Below are positions 26,370-34,837 of a DNA stretch of 64,000 bases, piece after piece. Made by a program: the position numbers and the translations under genes. Location: assembly GCF_001311925.1 (NCBI RefSeq), contig NZ_BBCG01000004.1, positions 58,486 through 122,485 of the forward strand, read 5' to 3'. Position 1 is the first letter of the stretch. Each line of letters opens with the position of its first letter. Source of the stretch: Cellulosilyticum ruminicola JCM 14822. Its GTDB lineage: Bacteria > Bacillota > Clostridia > Lachnospirales > Cellulosilyticaceae. The notes under the pieces were generated by a model. The model had not been told where the DNA came from, searched no databases, and worked only from the letters and a program-made list of their open reading frames with translations.

Positions 26370-27303
26370 GATTTTTCCCCTCTCTTTCCTCTGTTAATTT
26401 AACATATACATCTTCGAGTGTAACTTCTGATAATGAATAGTCTGTAATTTCGCCATTACTCGTTTCACTTCGTGCCCATTCAATAGCTCTTGTTACGTTC
26501 TTTTCTTCCATAGCTAATGACATACGATTTCCTTCAAACCGAGATGATACTATCCAGCTTGGTAAACTAATTTGGTCTTGAGGTATTAATGTTGTAAATT
26601 CTAGCCTTAAATTATTTGTCATAGATTCTTTTATGCTACTTGGTGTTCCTTGTATTATCATCTTACCACTGTCTAAAATAGCAACCTTATCTACAGCAGA
26701 TTCAGCTTCTACAACATTATGTGTAACTAATATAACTGATCTACCTTCTTGGGTAAGTCTTCTAATTTCTTGCCATAAATATCTTCTTCTTACAGGGTCT
26801 ACATCATTGGTAGGTTCATCTAAAATAATGACGTTTTTTGATTGAATAACAGCCATACAAAATGCTGTTAAACGTTTTACTCCCCCAGATAAATGTCTTC
26901 CTTCAACTTTAGCCCAACGTTCAATGTCTAATGCTTCAAATAATCTATCACGTTCTTTATTTACTTCTTCGATACTTCCACCTCTCATTTTTCCCATGAT
27001 AGCAACTACTTGATTAGGTGTTAATTCTCCTATAGGAACTTGCGCTTGTGGTTGAACGGAGCACAAAAATCTTCCCATTTCAGGATTTTTTACAATAGAA
27101 TGATCTAATACTTTAATTTCTCCTTTAGTTGGTTTTACTAATCCAAGTATTTGATTAACTAATGTTGTTTTTCCAGCACCATTATGACCTAATAATCCTA
27201 ATATTTCCCCCTCCTCTACTACTAAGTTAATGTTGTCATTAGCTACAATCTCAGTTCCTTTCTTCCCCTTGTAAATTTTGGTTACTCCCTGAATATCAAT
27301 CAT
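26347..27303 (-). CDS. ABC transporter ATP-binding protein
   Basis: The best start is ATG 27303 (MIDIQGVTKIY), seven bases after GAGGTG; longer readings to 27378 lack a ribosome binding site and add an AT-rich leader unlike an ABC protein. The 318-residue protein has Walker A GHNGAGKTT, Q-loop VQPQAQVP, signature LSGGVKRL, Walker B VIILDEPTNDVD and an H-loop VTHNVVEAE. After about residue 225 comes a DrrA-like C-terminal extension. It pairs with the overlapping permease. It is the first gene of the cluster on this strand. A decayed transposase begins about 90 bases upstream, which may mark the cluster boundary. Confidence 0.92.
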   Translation of the reverse strand: MIDIQGVTKIYKGKKGTEIVANDNINLVVEEGEILGLLGHNGAGKTTLVNQILGLVKPTKGEIKVLDHSIVKNPEMGRFLCSVQPQAQVPIGELTPNQVVAIMGKMRGGSIEEVNKERDRLFEALDIERWAKVEGRHLSGGVKRLTAFCMAVIQSKNVIILDEPTNDVDPVRRRYLWQEIRRLTQEGRSVILVTHNVVEAESAVDKVAILDSGKMIIQGTPSSIKESMTNNLRLEFTTLIPQDQISLPSWIVSSRFEGNRMSLAMEEKNVTRAIEWARSETSNGEITDYSLSEVTLEDVYVKLTEEREGKNHELRKTI

Positions 27304-27430
27304 ATCACACCTCACATTATTAAATATTTTTACCATAAGCGTTAATTTATAAACAAAATTTTCCAGTAATAAATTCAATAAAAATAGGAAACCTCTATAG
27401 TCTAATACTACTCAGATTAAGAGATTTCCC

Positions 27431-28533
27431 ATGTATATCGCAAGATTAGTATTTAGACTTTTTAAACTTTTTAAACTTTTTATACTTTTTATACCATCTT
27501 TTATAGAAAAAGTTTAAAAATTAACTAGTTTTATGAAACGTCATTCTAAACTTCTACCTGAGACATTTACAAAAGCAATGTCTTTATGACTTTTAGATTC
27601 AAAGAATATCACCGAAGAAGTGATTGTTGAAAAATGTGTTGTTTCAAAATGGTGTATCCTTAAGTAAACAAGCTATTTCTAAAAGACTCAATGAATGTAT
27701 ACCTTGTTTACAAGAACTATTGAAACAAGCTTTTTCTTTAATCTATGTGAATGCTTTAGAAAATCATCAATCATTATTACTCAACTATTTTTCAGATGTG
27801 AAACTTTTAGATGTAACAACTATTTCATTACCAAATCAAGTTGCAGATGAAGATATGCTATCTATGCACAACTGGAGTTAGAAGAACTTCTTAGCCAAAG
27901 TAAAGATTCTATTAATCAAGATATTTATATTGGAACCGCAAAATATAACAAGCTAAAGTCTGCTTAGTAGGTGTAAAACTTTCTGATGATATTGCAACTA
28001 AATGTATCAGAAAGGCTATTATACAAAATAATGGTGCCGATATCGATGCATACAAATGTCAGTTTTTACACTGGAATCTTATGATTACTAACATCAGCAA
28101 AGAAATCCTTAATACATCTATTATTACAGAACTTTATCGTATGAGATGGCAAATAGAACTTCTTTTTAAGGTTCCAAAAAGCACCCTTTCCCTAGATAAA
28201 ATGCATGTAGGTAAAACTAAATATGTAGAAGCAATTCTTTATAGGAAACTTCTAGGAACATTACTTACAATGCCACTTTATGATAGTGTAGATCAAAGCA
28301 TACTTAAAAGTCAGGGTAGAAGCGTAAGTATGCAAAGATTTTATACATTACTGCTTGTAGACTTATGTCAATTCTATACACTAAAAAGAATCACTCTACA
28401 TACTTACAAGACGTTTTCTAACTTAGTTCAAAGAATAGGAAAGTTGGCTTTGCATGAAAAACGCTTAAGACAAACTACCTATTCTAAAATAGAAGGTTAT
28501 TTAGAACAACTTATTGTTGCTGGAAAAACTTAG
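27431..28533 (+). pseudogene. Decayed IS4-type transposase
   Basis: Fragments of one transposase appear in several frames. An open piece from about 27624 to 27881 (VSLSKQAISKRLNE) is the N-terminal region with the first catalytic Asp near LLDVTTISLP. A middle piece follows after a stop (YAQLELEELL). The C-terminal piece 28081-28533 holds LYRMRWQIELLFK, the Y-R-E-K signature with the last catalytic Glu. Stops and frame changes at about 27520-27600, 27881 and 27965 mean it is not functional. Even allowing for sequencing errors there are too many changes. It transcribes away from the ABC/PKS operon and lies just upstream of it. Confidence 0.82.
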
Positions 28534-28711
28534 TCTTAAATTAACGACTATGATATTTTTACACTAAATATTCTACATTATTCTATTTATTTAAACAATC
28601 TAAATATTGTTTTTATTCGTTTTTATTATTATATTTTTATTTTTCGCAAAATAAAAAACTCACTTATTCATACTTTGGCAAACCCTCCACCTTTATAGGT
28701 TATTAATATAA

Positions 28712-28755
28712 AAAAGAAGACTTCATGTACTATCCAACCATAAAATCTTCTTTTC
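28712..28755 (-). terminator. Rho-independent terminator after the small membrane protein gene
   Basis: On the minus strand AAGAAGA pairs with TCTTCTT across a loop of about 26 bases and is followed by a T run. It lies about 30 bases after the stop at 28785. The stem is short and AT-rich, so the call is moderate. Confidence 0.5.
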
Positions 28756-28784
28756 TTACTATTTATCCTTATTTCTATATTGTC

Positions 28785-29084
28785 CTATATTTTATCTATA
28801 GATTTTTTCTGTTGATAATCATAGATATTCATAGTTATAAAAGCAATAATTCCAATGCACATTAAAATAACAAATATCCATCCCTTATTAGCCTTCAAAC
28901 TACATCCAACAAGGTGCATATCTCCTAAAACATTTGGATCTATACTCATCGTTTCTTCTGCTAAATTTACTGTATCATCCCCAGAATACTTAATTAGCTC
29001 CGTTATCCCGATTGTCATTGCACCAAGTATACCATTGGCAACTGTAAATAATACTGTAAGACTATACATCAAATCTTTTTTCAT
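28785..29084 (-). CDS. Small membrane protein of unknown function
   Basis: I do not recognise this protein. The start at 29084 (MKKDLMYSL) is preferred because GGGAG lies eight bases before it; the upstream ATG at 29099 would itself contain that site. The roughly 99-residue product has two hydrophobic segments (about 8-28 and 68-88) separated by an acidic stretch rich in Asp, Glu and Thr (about 35-55), and ends in a charged tail. An ABC-like or sortase motif is absent. It stands between the IS remnant and the IclR gene with its own terminator, so it is probably a single-gene unit. Confidence 0.6.
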   Translation of the reverse strand: MKKDLMYSLTVLFTVANGILGAMTIGITELIKYSGDDTVNLAEETMSIDPNVLGDMHLVGCSLKANKGWIFVILMCIGIIAFITMNIYDYQQKKSIDKI

Positions 29085-29148
29085 TTTATCTACTCCCATA
29101 CTCTATCTATTATATATCTATTATCAATCCTAAATTTCTATTTCAAAG

Positions 29149-29907
29149 CTACCCTCTATAACCTAATCTCTTTGAAATTTCTAAGGCTGTATTTTTAATA
29201 ATTTGAATGCTTTCTTGACCCCAATTACCTTTAAATACGCCTTCTCTTCCCCCTGCACTAATGGCTGCAATTATCTCACCTCTATAGTCATAAATAGGTG
29301 CTGCTATGCAGACGATACCTTCTTCATGTTCTTCATGATCTACTGCATAACCTGTTATTCTTGCTTGCTTAATTTCTTCAAGTACCGCTTCAGCCGAAGT
29401 TAAAGTTTTACTTGTGAACTGTGTAAATTGAATTTTTGAAAGTAAGTTTAATATCTCTTCATCTGTTTTTTGTAAAAGTAAAGCCTTTCCTACTCCTGAA
29501 GAATACACAGGAATTCTTTTACCTATTTGCGAATACATTCTAAGGCTTGTTAAACTTTCTACCTTATCAATAAATACTGCTTCCTGACCTTCTAAAATTG
29601 CCATTTGTACTGGCAGGCCTAATTCTTTTACAAGCTTTCTTAAATATGGTGTTGCTTCTGTTTTAAGTTCTACATTGTTAAGTTTCATACTACTTAATTC
29701 TACGACTTTAATACCCATTGTATATCCATTTCCATCACGCTCAATGAAGCCTCTATTTTCTAAAGTTGCTAGTAATCTATGTACCGTTACTTTATTGAGC
29801 TCCATGCATTCCTCTAATTCCTTAGCCATCACGCCTTCAGGATGTTCTGCCACAATCTCTAATAATTGTAAAGCACGGTCTACTGTCTGTAATATTGCTT
29901 TAGCCAT
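29149..29907 (-). CDS. IclR-family transcriptional regulator (KdgR-like)
   Basis: The 252-residue protein has an N-terminal winged helix (about 8-65: VDRALQLLEIVAEHPEG, then NKVTVHRLLATLENRGF as recognition helix) and a C-terminal IclR effector domain (about 80-250) with YSSGVGKALLL, DHEEHEEGIVCIAAPI and ISAGG. IclR proteins of this kind sense sugar-acid intermediates, such as 2-keto-3-deoxygluconate, and repress pectin or hexuronate genes. The gene lies downstream of and co-directional with kduD, which supports a KdgR-like role. AAAGGGG precedes the ATG. Ligand specificity is inference from the neighbour. Confidence 0.88.
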   Translation of the reverse strand: MAKAILQTVDRALQLLEIVAEHPEGVMAKELEECMELNKVTVHRLLATLENRGFIERDGNGYTMGIKVVELSSMKLNNVELKTEATPYLRKLVKELGLPVQMAILEGQEAVFIDKVESLTSLRMYSQIGKRIPVYSSGVGKALLLQKTDEEILNLLSKIQFTQFTSKTLTSAEAVLEEIKQARITGYAVDHEEHEEGIVCIAAPIYDYRGEIIAAISAGGREGVFKGNWGQESIQIIKNTALEISKRLGYRG

Positions 29908-30013
29908 TTTTCTAGCCCCTTTACTTCTGAATTTTCTATCATATTTCTAAGCTTGATTATATAGTAATTATTTTTCCAATACAACACAAGTCCTTTAGCT
30001 GTAAAATAGGTGT

Positions 30014-30056
30014 AAAAAAAGAAGTTGCTTTGCACTACACAATAAGCAACTTCTTC
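30014..30056 (-). terminator. Terminator after kduD
   Basis: On the minus strand GAAGTTGCTT pairs with AAGCAACTTC across a 14-base loop, followed by seven T. It begins about 10 bases after the kduD stop. This separates kduD from the IclR gene, so the two are probably transcribed independently or by partial read-through. Confidence 0.8.
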
Positions 30057-30064
30057 TTTGTTTT

Positions 30065-30832
30065 CTATCTTGCTAGCCAACCTCCATCAACGGCTAATGT
30101 AAATCCATTCACATAATTTGCTGCATCCGAAGCTAAAAATACTGCTGCTCCCGCTAAGTCTTCTGGAGTTCCCCAACGTCCAGCTGGAATCCTATCTAAA
30201 ATGCTTATATTACGTTCACTATCTCCTCTTAAAGCAGCAGTATTATCTGTGGCCATATAGCCTGGTGCAATTGCATTAATATTGATATTATATGCAGCCC
30301 ATTCATTTGCCATAGCTCTTGTAATCCCCATTACAGCACTTTTGCTAGCCGTATAAGATGGTACGCGAATGCCGCCTTGAAACGATAACATAGAAGCAAT
30401 ATTAATGATTTTTCCCCCTTTACCTTGTGCTACAAACTGTTTTGCCACTACCTGTGATAAGAAAAATGTGGTTTTTAAATTGATGTTCATTACATCATCC
30501 CAATTTTCTTCAGTAAAATCTATAGCATCTTCTCTCCTAATGATTCCTGCATTATTAACTAAAATGTCTACTTTTCCAAATTGTTTAATAGTCTCCTCTA
30601 CAATTTGAGGAATTACTTCCTGGGAAATAAGATTCGCTTTGATCTCTACAAATCTTCTGCCCAATGCTTCTACTTTTTGTTTCGTTTCATCTAAATTGCT
30701 TGTGCCCACACCTACAATATCTGCTCCCGCACCAGCGAGTCCCACTGCGATCCCTTGACCTAATCCTCTAGTTGCTCCTGTTACAATTGCTACTTTCCCT
30801 GCTAATGAAAATTTATCTAAAATATGATTCAT
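30065..30832 (-). CDS. kduD: 2-dehydro-3-deoxy-D-gluconate 5-dehydrogenase (short-chain dehydrogenase)
   Basis: The 255-residue protein is a classical short-chain dehydrogenase: cofactor loop TGATRGLGQG (18-27), NNAG motif VNNAGIIRREDA, catalytic Ser in INIASMLSFQGG, Tyr-Lys in PSYTASKSAV, and a C-terminal NGFTLAVDGGWLAR. The IIRREDA stretch and the VPSYTASK context match KduD, which interconverts 2-keto-3-deoxygluconate and 2,5-diketo-3-deoxygluconate in pectin or glycosaminoglycan breakdown. GGAGG lies eight bases before the ATG. No kduI or kdgK is in the window, so this is an isolated pathway gene. A related gluconate 5-dehydrogenase role cannot be excluded. Confidence 0.87.
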   Translation of the reverse strand: MNHILDKFSLAGKVAIVTGATRGLGQGIAVGLAGAGADIVGVGTSNLDETKQKVEALGRRFVEIKANLISQEVIPQIVEETIKQFGKVDILVNNAGIIRREDAIDFTEENWDDVMNINLKTTFFLSQVVAKQFVAQGKGGKIINIASMLSFQGGIRVPSYTASKSAVMGITRAMANEWAAYNININAIAPGYMATDNTAALRGDSERNISILDRIPAGRWGTPEDLAGAAVFLASDAANYVNGFTLAVDGGWLAR

Positions 30833-30867
30833 ATTAACGCCTCCGCTATTTCACTATTTGTAACACT

Positions 30868-30911
30868 ATTTCTTATAAAGAAATATTAGTACACTTTTAT
30901 ACGGTGGTCAA
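30868..30911 (-). promoter_or_regulatory. kduD promoter with overlapping palindrome
   Basis: Minus strand: -35 TTGACC (30906-30911), 17-base spacer, -10 TAATAT (30883-30888). A palindrome with 7-base arms, ATTTCTT and AAGAAAT around a 3-base centre (30868-30884), overlaps the start-site region. The neighbouring IclR-family protein is the natural candidate repressor. The promoter match is good; the regulator assignment is inference. Confidence 0.65.
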
Positions 30912-30985
30912 TACTTTTGAGACTAATTAAAAAATTAACGATATCCTTTGTGTATCAATGGATTCGTTAATTTTATAACATATTC

Positions 30986-31531
30986 CTATTTCTTTGTATC
31001 CAGATGTCTATATATTAATGTAGCAATCTCTTCGGGTGTTTCTTTCATGCCTGATTTTATCCATTTTATATAGGTATTGCACAATGCACCTGCATAATAA
31101 TATAATTCATATTTTGAATATGGAAAGATTGGTAATACATAAGTATCCATATAATCATTTAATGTGTCAATAATAACAGCATACATATTGGCCTCAATTA
31201 AAACTGTAATTTCCTCACTGTACATTTTAAAGAATGTAAAACAATGACAAATATGTTTCAGTTCACGGAATACACCAATATCCGTTTTTTGCTTCGTATC
31301 TTCCATATAAGCATTCATTAATTCATACATATAATCTGAAAGCACTTCTATCTTAGACTTATAATATTTATAAAAAGTCATTCGTGATACATTAGCTTCC
31401 TTAACTAAAGAAGTGATTGTGATAGCTTCTAAACTTTTTGCCTTCATTAAATGAATTAATGTCTTTGCTATATGCATTCTAATATATTGATTCCTAGTTG
31501 TAAGATTTGTACCACCCTCTGATTGTCTCAT
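30986..31531 (-). CDS. TetR-family transcriptional regulator
   Basis: The start is ATG 31531 (MRQSEGG), five bases after GGGAGG; a longer TTG reading would overlap that site. The 181-residue protein has an N-terminal TetR helix-turn-helix (about 15-60: IRMHIAKTLIHLMKAKSLEAI then TSLVKEANVSRMTFYKYY) and an all-helical C-terminal region with a Tyr-rich patch (YSKYELYYYAG). The ligand is not evident. It is divergent from the DegV gene at 31663, with only 131 bases between, so it probably controls that gene and itself. TetR-DegV pairs are common in Firmicutes. Confidence 0.85.
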   Translation of the reverse strand: MRQSEGGTNLTTRNQYIRMHIAKTLIHLMKAKSLEAITITSLVKEANVSRMTFYKYYKSKIEVLSDYMYELMNAYMEDTKQKTDIGVFRELKHICHCFTFFKMYSEEITVLIEANMYAVIIDTLNDYMDTYVLPIFPYSKYELYYYAGALCNTYIKWIKSGMKETPEEIATLIYRHLDTKK

Positions 31532-31585
31532 ATTACCTCCCAACTTAATGCTCAAATTTACTTACATTTTGACCGTTTTTGTAAA

Positions 31586-31615
31586 TTGTAACACTTTCTC
31601 CTCTCATAGTACAAT
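31586..31615 (+). promoter_or_regulatory. Candidate promoter of the DegV gene
   Basis: TTGTAA (31586-31591), an 18-base spacer and TACAAT (31610-31615) lie 48 bases before the ATG at 31663. Both boxes are close to consensus. A TTACA...TGTAA pair (about 31562-31584) just upstream might be a TetR operator but is weak. Confidence 0.4.
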
Positions 31616-31662
31616 TTTTATAGTTTCTTAAAAGTATCATACATGACCATTAGGAGGATTTT

Positions 31663-32223
31663 ATGAAATACGGAATAGTTGTTGACTCTGGATGTGACCT
31701 TACATGTTTAGAGCATCCTACACTTATAAATAAAATTGATTTTGCAAGGGCTCCCCTCAAACTTGATGTGGGCGAAACTGAATTTGTTGATGATTTTAAC
31801 CTTAATATAGAAAAGTTTATGGCTCAAATGTATGCCTATGACGGAAAAACAGGCAGCGCTGCACCTAGCCCACAGACATGGCTTAGTGCTTATGAAAAAT
31901 CTGAATATGTATTCGCTATTACTATAACAAGTGGTTTATCTGGCAGTTATAATAGCGCACAGATAGCAGCAGATCTCTTTAAAACACTTTATCCTGAACG
32001 CAAAATTTATGTTATAGATTCTAAATCTGCTGGACCTGAAATTACCCTTATCGTTAGAAAGCTTACTGAATATATTAATGCTTCTATGAGCTTTGATGAA
32101 ATCGTTGAAAGCATAGAAAATTACCGTAAGAACACGCATTTACTCTTTGTACTTCAATCCCTCGATAACTTCATCAAAAATGGACGTGTAAGCAAATTAC
32201 AAGGCACTATGCAGGTATTCTAG
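31663..32223 (+). CDS. DegV-family fatty-acid-binding protein, N-terminal part
   Basis: DegV proteins bind a fatty acid and, as FakB, present it to the kinase FakA. This 186-residue frame has the family start MKYGIVVDSGCDL, the lipid-contact region TSGLSGSYNSAQIAA (about 89-103), and IDSKSAGPEITL. GGAGGATTTT precedes the ATG. The frame stops after QGTMQVF at 32223. Adding one G at about 32211 restores GTMAGILGIKILGT and joins the frame that follows. The complete protein would be about 282 residues, normal for the family. Confidence 0.85.
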   Translation: MKYGIVVDSGCDLTCLEHPTLINKIDFARAPLKLDVGETEFVDDFNLNIEKFMAQMYAYDGKTGSAAPSPQTWLSAYEKSEYVFAITITSGLSGSYNSAQIAADLFKTLYPERKIYVIDSKSAGPEITLIVRKLTEYINASMSFDEIVESIENYRKNTHLLFVLQSLDNFIKNGRVSKLQGTMQVF

Positions 32224-32270
32224 GTATAAAAATATTAGGTACAACTACTGAAGAGGGTACTTTAGACGTA

Positions 32271-32510
32271 TTGCAAAAATGCCGCGGTAAAATGACTGCT
32301 TATGATAAAGCCATTAAAGAATTATTTGCAAGAGGCTTTAATGGTAAACGACTCATTATTGCTCACTGCTTCGCCCCAGAACTAGCTGATTATATTGCTC
32401 AAAAAGTACAATTAGCCTTTCCAACTAGTAAAATCGAAATTATGCCAACCAGTGGCCTTTGTAGCTATTATGCTGAACGAAAAGGCATTCTCATTGGTTT
32501 TGAGACTTAG
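32271..32510 (+). CDS. DegV-family protein, C-terminal part
   Basis: This 79-residue frame is the end of the DegV protein: ALKELFARGFNG-like helix, LIIAHCFAPELADY, and GLCSYYAERKGILIGFE at the C-terminus, a typical DegV closing. The Met at 32271 has no ribosome binding site. The same frame read upstream gives GILGIKILGTTTEEG, which continues the N-terminal part directly. It is the second half of a gene broken by one lost base, not a separate gene. Confidence 0.8.
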   Translation: MQKCRGKMTAYDKAIKELFARGFNGKRLIIAHCFAPELADYIAQKVQLAFPTSKIEIMPTSGLCSYYAERKGILIGFET

Positions 32511-32513
32511 AAT

Positions 32514-32558
32514 AAAAAGAGGTTGCCACAAAATAAACTTTTGTAACAACCTCTTTTT
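32514..32558 (+). terminator. Terminator after the DegV gene
   Basis: AAAAAGAGGTTG pairs with CAACCTCTTTTT, with an inner ACAAAA/TTTTGT stem, immediately after the stop at 32510. A clear intrinsic terminator that could work in both directions. The remaining bases 32560-32840 hold no gene I can support. Confidence 0.85.
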
Positions 32559-32750
32559 AGTTAATCTTCATTTTCTCTGCCCTTTAAACATATCTATTTT
32601 TAGTCCTTCATGATAGTTCCCTGATGAAAACTCATTTGCCATCTATTATCTATAAGCTTTTTATCATCTCATTTTGCTCCTTACATTTTAGTTTTATAAT
32701 AAATTCTCTCATTATAATAGTCAATATTTTCAAAATAATACTTCAAGTAT

Positions 32751-32785
32751 AAAAATCCCCCTAAGTACTTTACTCTCTTAGTGGT
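32751..32785 (-). terminator. Candidate terminator after the TSUP permease gene
   Basis: On the minus strand CCACTAAG pairs imperfectly with CTTAGGGG across about 11 bases and runs into ATTTTT. It lies 60 bases after the permease stop at 32845. Confidence 0.5.
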
Positions 32786-32844
32786 ATTTCGTTTATGTAT
32801 TGTTCTTATAAAATTAAATCAATACTCATTAAAGCCTTTTTCGC

Positions 32845-33327
32845 CTATATAATCTCCATTATAGTCTTTCCAAATAGTAGTGCTAAAACAATGAACATCA
32901 CATAGCGAACATTTTTAGCCCCACCTTTGATGGCAAAATGAGCACCTGCATATCCACCTAACATAGCACATACTGCTGCTGGTAATGCCAGCCAAAATAG
33001 TACCTTTCCATTTAAAGTGTAAATAATCATTGAAGTAATATTAGAAGCTAAATTCGACACCTTCGCACAGCCTGATGAAGTCACTAATTCAAGTCCCATT
33101 ACAGCTGAGAATAATAGAATTAAAAATGTTCCAGTTCCAGGCCCTATTAAGCCATCATAACATCCCATTACTAATCCAATGCATGTAGCTAATATAGATT
33201 GCTTCACAACTGACATTTCTTTTTCTACATTTTCACTACCCATTCCTTTTTGCATCATCAGGAAGATAGCTACTAATGGAATAGCTACTAACATTAAACC
33301 TTTTAATAACTGCTCACTAATGAACAA
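32845..33327 (-). CDS. TSUP (TauE/SafE) family permease, C-terminal part
   Basis: TSUP proteins move sulfonates, sulfite or other small anions. This 160-residue frame carries four or five hydrophobic segments and the family's second glycine-rich repeat, GCYDGLIGPGTGTFLILLF (about 55-73), with GCAKVSNLASNITSM. The first Met is internal: upstream in the same frame is KVKLRIAVFAAVGSVAG, the usual link from the first repeat. The complete protein is the sum of this and the frame ending at 33396. The substrate cannot be told from sequence. Confidence 0.83.
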   Translation of the reverse strand: MFISEQLLKGLMLVAIPLVAIFLMMQKGMGSENVEKEMSVVKQSILATCIGLVMGCYDGLIGPGTGTFLILLFSAVMGLELVTSSGCAKVSNLASNITSMIIYTLNGKVLFWLALPAAVCAMLGGYAGAHFAIKGGAKNVRYVMFIVLALLFGKTIMEII

Positions 33328-33395
33328 AGCTAAATTGGTTCCAATGGTAGCTCCAGCTACAGAACCTACCGCTGCAAATACTGCTATTCTTAGTT

Positions 33396-33608
33396 TTACT
33401 TTACCATCCTCAAATACTTAAATGCCGCCATAATCGTCCCAAATCCAGCTGATAACTTATTTGTTCCCGCTGCCATATGTGCAGGTAATCCTGCAAATAA
33501 GTAAGCTGGTAATGAAATAACTCCACCACCACCAGCTACAGCGTCCACAAATCCAGCTAAAAAGATAAATGGACATACAATTGCTAATATCCTTACCGCT
33601 TCAGTCAT
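33396..33608 (-). CDS. TSUP family permease, N-terminal part
   Basis: The 70-residue frame is the start of the permease. It has a first membrane segment (VRILAIVCPFIFLAGFVDAV), then the family motif AGGGGVISLPAYLFAGLP and TNKLSAGFGTIMAAFKYL. It stops at LRMVK. Restoring one A near 33405 yields FKYLKDGKVKLRIAVF and joins the C-terminal part, for about 252 residues in all, the normal family size. GGAGAGAATT precedes the ATG at 33608. Confidence 0.82.
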   Translation of the reverse strand: MTEAVRILAIVCPFIFLAGFVDAVAGGGGVISLPAYLFAGLPAHMAAGTNKLSAGFGTIMAAFKYLRMVK

Positions 33609-33755
33609 AATTCTCTCCTCTGTCTCTTATTTATTTTAAAGTCTAGTCTTCCATTTAATTATACCATGTTTTTTTGTACATCGGGGCCTACTTAGTACCT
33701 CTTCTTTTTCTTCTAGAATATACTATATTAACGATATGTGCTAATTAATTTCAAA

Positions 33756-33893
33756 CTACACATTATAAACTTTTAACCAACGATGTGCTGCTTGCTCATA
33801 GCGTTTTGTTCCTAATATTGTTACATCGAATCCTGCTTCACAAAAGATTTGTCTAGGAAATTTTCCTTGTAAATAACTTTCTATAAATAAACG
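33756..33893 (-). pseudogene. Fragment of a helix-turn-helix protein, probably transposon-associated
   Basis: The minus strand encodes a 45-residue fragment ending in a stop at 33756: FIESYLQGKFPRQIF, then CEAGFDVTILG and AAHRWLKVYN. It resembles short helix-turn-helix accessory proteins found next to transposases, but I cannot name the family. Its N-terminus is cut by the transposase fragment at 33897. No start codon or ribosome binding site fits. Confidence 0.45.
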
Positions 33894-33896
33894 TGA

Positions 33897-34430
33897 TTAG
33901 ATTCCAAAAACTAACGTTTTTGAAGTCTTATTATAGTTACATTTATTTTCATCGTCTATTGCACTTAATTTTTTACCAATAAATGTATATATCGCTATAC
34001 TTAAAATTGTATCAGAAGTTAAGATACCTTTTTTCTTAAGGTATCTTAGCAGTTTATTGAGGTTATATGCTCCAATTTTAAAGCCAAACACTATTTTTGA
34101 GCGCAAAAGGCCACGAACTGGCATGGCATCTACTTGATATTTTCTTCGAATGACTAAAGGAATGCCTTCTACACCAGCCCTTTTGTTAGTAAGCTTGATA
34201 TATTCTTTTGTTTGCATTAATTCACGAATCTTACTGTTACTATAACTTTTATTGCTAAACTTAACACTATAGCCCTTTTTTTCTTTTTTGCTCGGGCATT
34301 GATTACATAGTGGACAATTTTCACATTGTTCGTTCTTAAATTTTGCTGTATAGCTATTTTTACTAAAATAGCTCATTTGTGGTATTTCCTTATTAAGGCA
34401 TAAGACTATTTTTTGCGTTTCTTCATCCAA
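33897..34430 (-). pseudogene. C-terminal fragment of an IS1182-type transposase
   Basis: The 177-residue frame carries the Cys cluster CENCPLCNQCPS (about 37-48) and the region with the last acidic residue, RAGVEGIPLVIRRKYQ, followed by GFKIGAYNLNKLLRY, as in IS1182-group transposases. These enzymes are normally about 450-550 residues, so more than half is missing at the N-terminus, which abuts an unrelated transposase fragment at 34430 on the other strand. No terminal repeats are visible. Non-functional remnant. Confidence 0.75.
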
Positions 34431-34795
34431 GGTTATTCATTTCATAACTCCCATTTAAAAAGAAAAACAGTATATGGACATCAGTTTGTTACTGTTATGC
34501 TTCGATGTGGAGACTTTGTGCTCCCATATGACATTGTGCTTTATCAAAAAGATACGTCCAGTAAAATAGAAATAGCTGCAAACCTATTAAAAGAGCTACC
34601 ACATCCAGTTAACAAAGGCTATGTTTTAGCTGATAGTTGGGGCATTATTTAATGCTTCAACTCAGATAGGGTTTAATAACTATCTTGGTGCTCTAAAATC
34701 TAATCGTACCATCTTCCCTAGAGGTCATAGAGCAGATGATATAAAAATTAATGACTTTATTAAAACGATAAATAATACACTAATTATTAGGATAT
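34430..34795 (+). pseudogene. Fragment of a DDE transposase
   Basis: The plus strand reads SHLKRKTVYGHQFVTVML, then KGYVLADSWG, where the Asp may be catalytic. After an apparent extra G at about 34640 (GGGG for GGG) the frame continues with ALFNASTQIGFNNYLGALKSN and FPRGHRADDIKINDF. This pattern is seen in IS701- and ISNCY-like transposases. Both ends are missing: the left joins the oppositely oriented IS1182 fragment and the right runs into the glnN terminator region. I cannot name the family with confidence. Confidence 0.6.
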
Positions 34796-34837
34796 GTAAC
34801 ATTCTTTTGCGTGGTAGTAGGAACATCCCCACCACAC

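Noticed and set aside
26347..27378. Longer start for the ABC ATPase at 27378
   Set aside because: The added 25 residues are AT-rich, resemble no ABC leader, and lack a ribosome binding site; GAGGTG supports 27303.
29880..30080. 66-codon frame between kduD and the IclR gene
   Set aside because: It runs through the kduD terminator and has no ribosome binding site or family motif.
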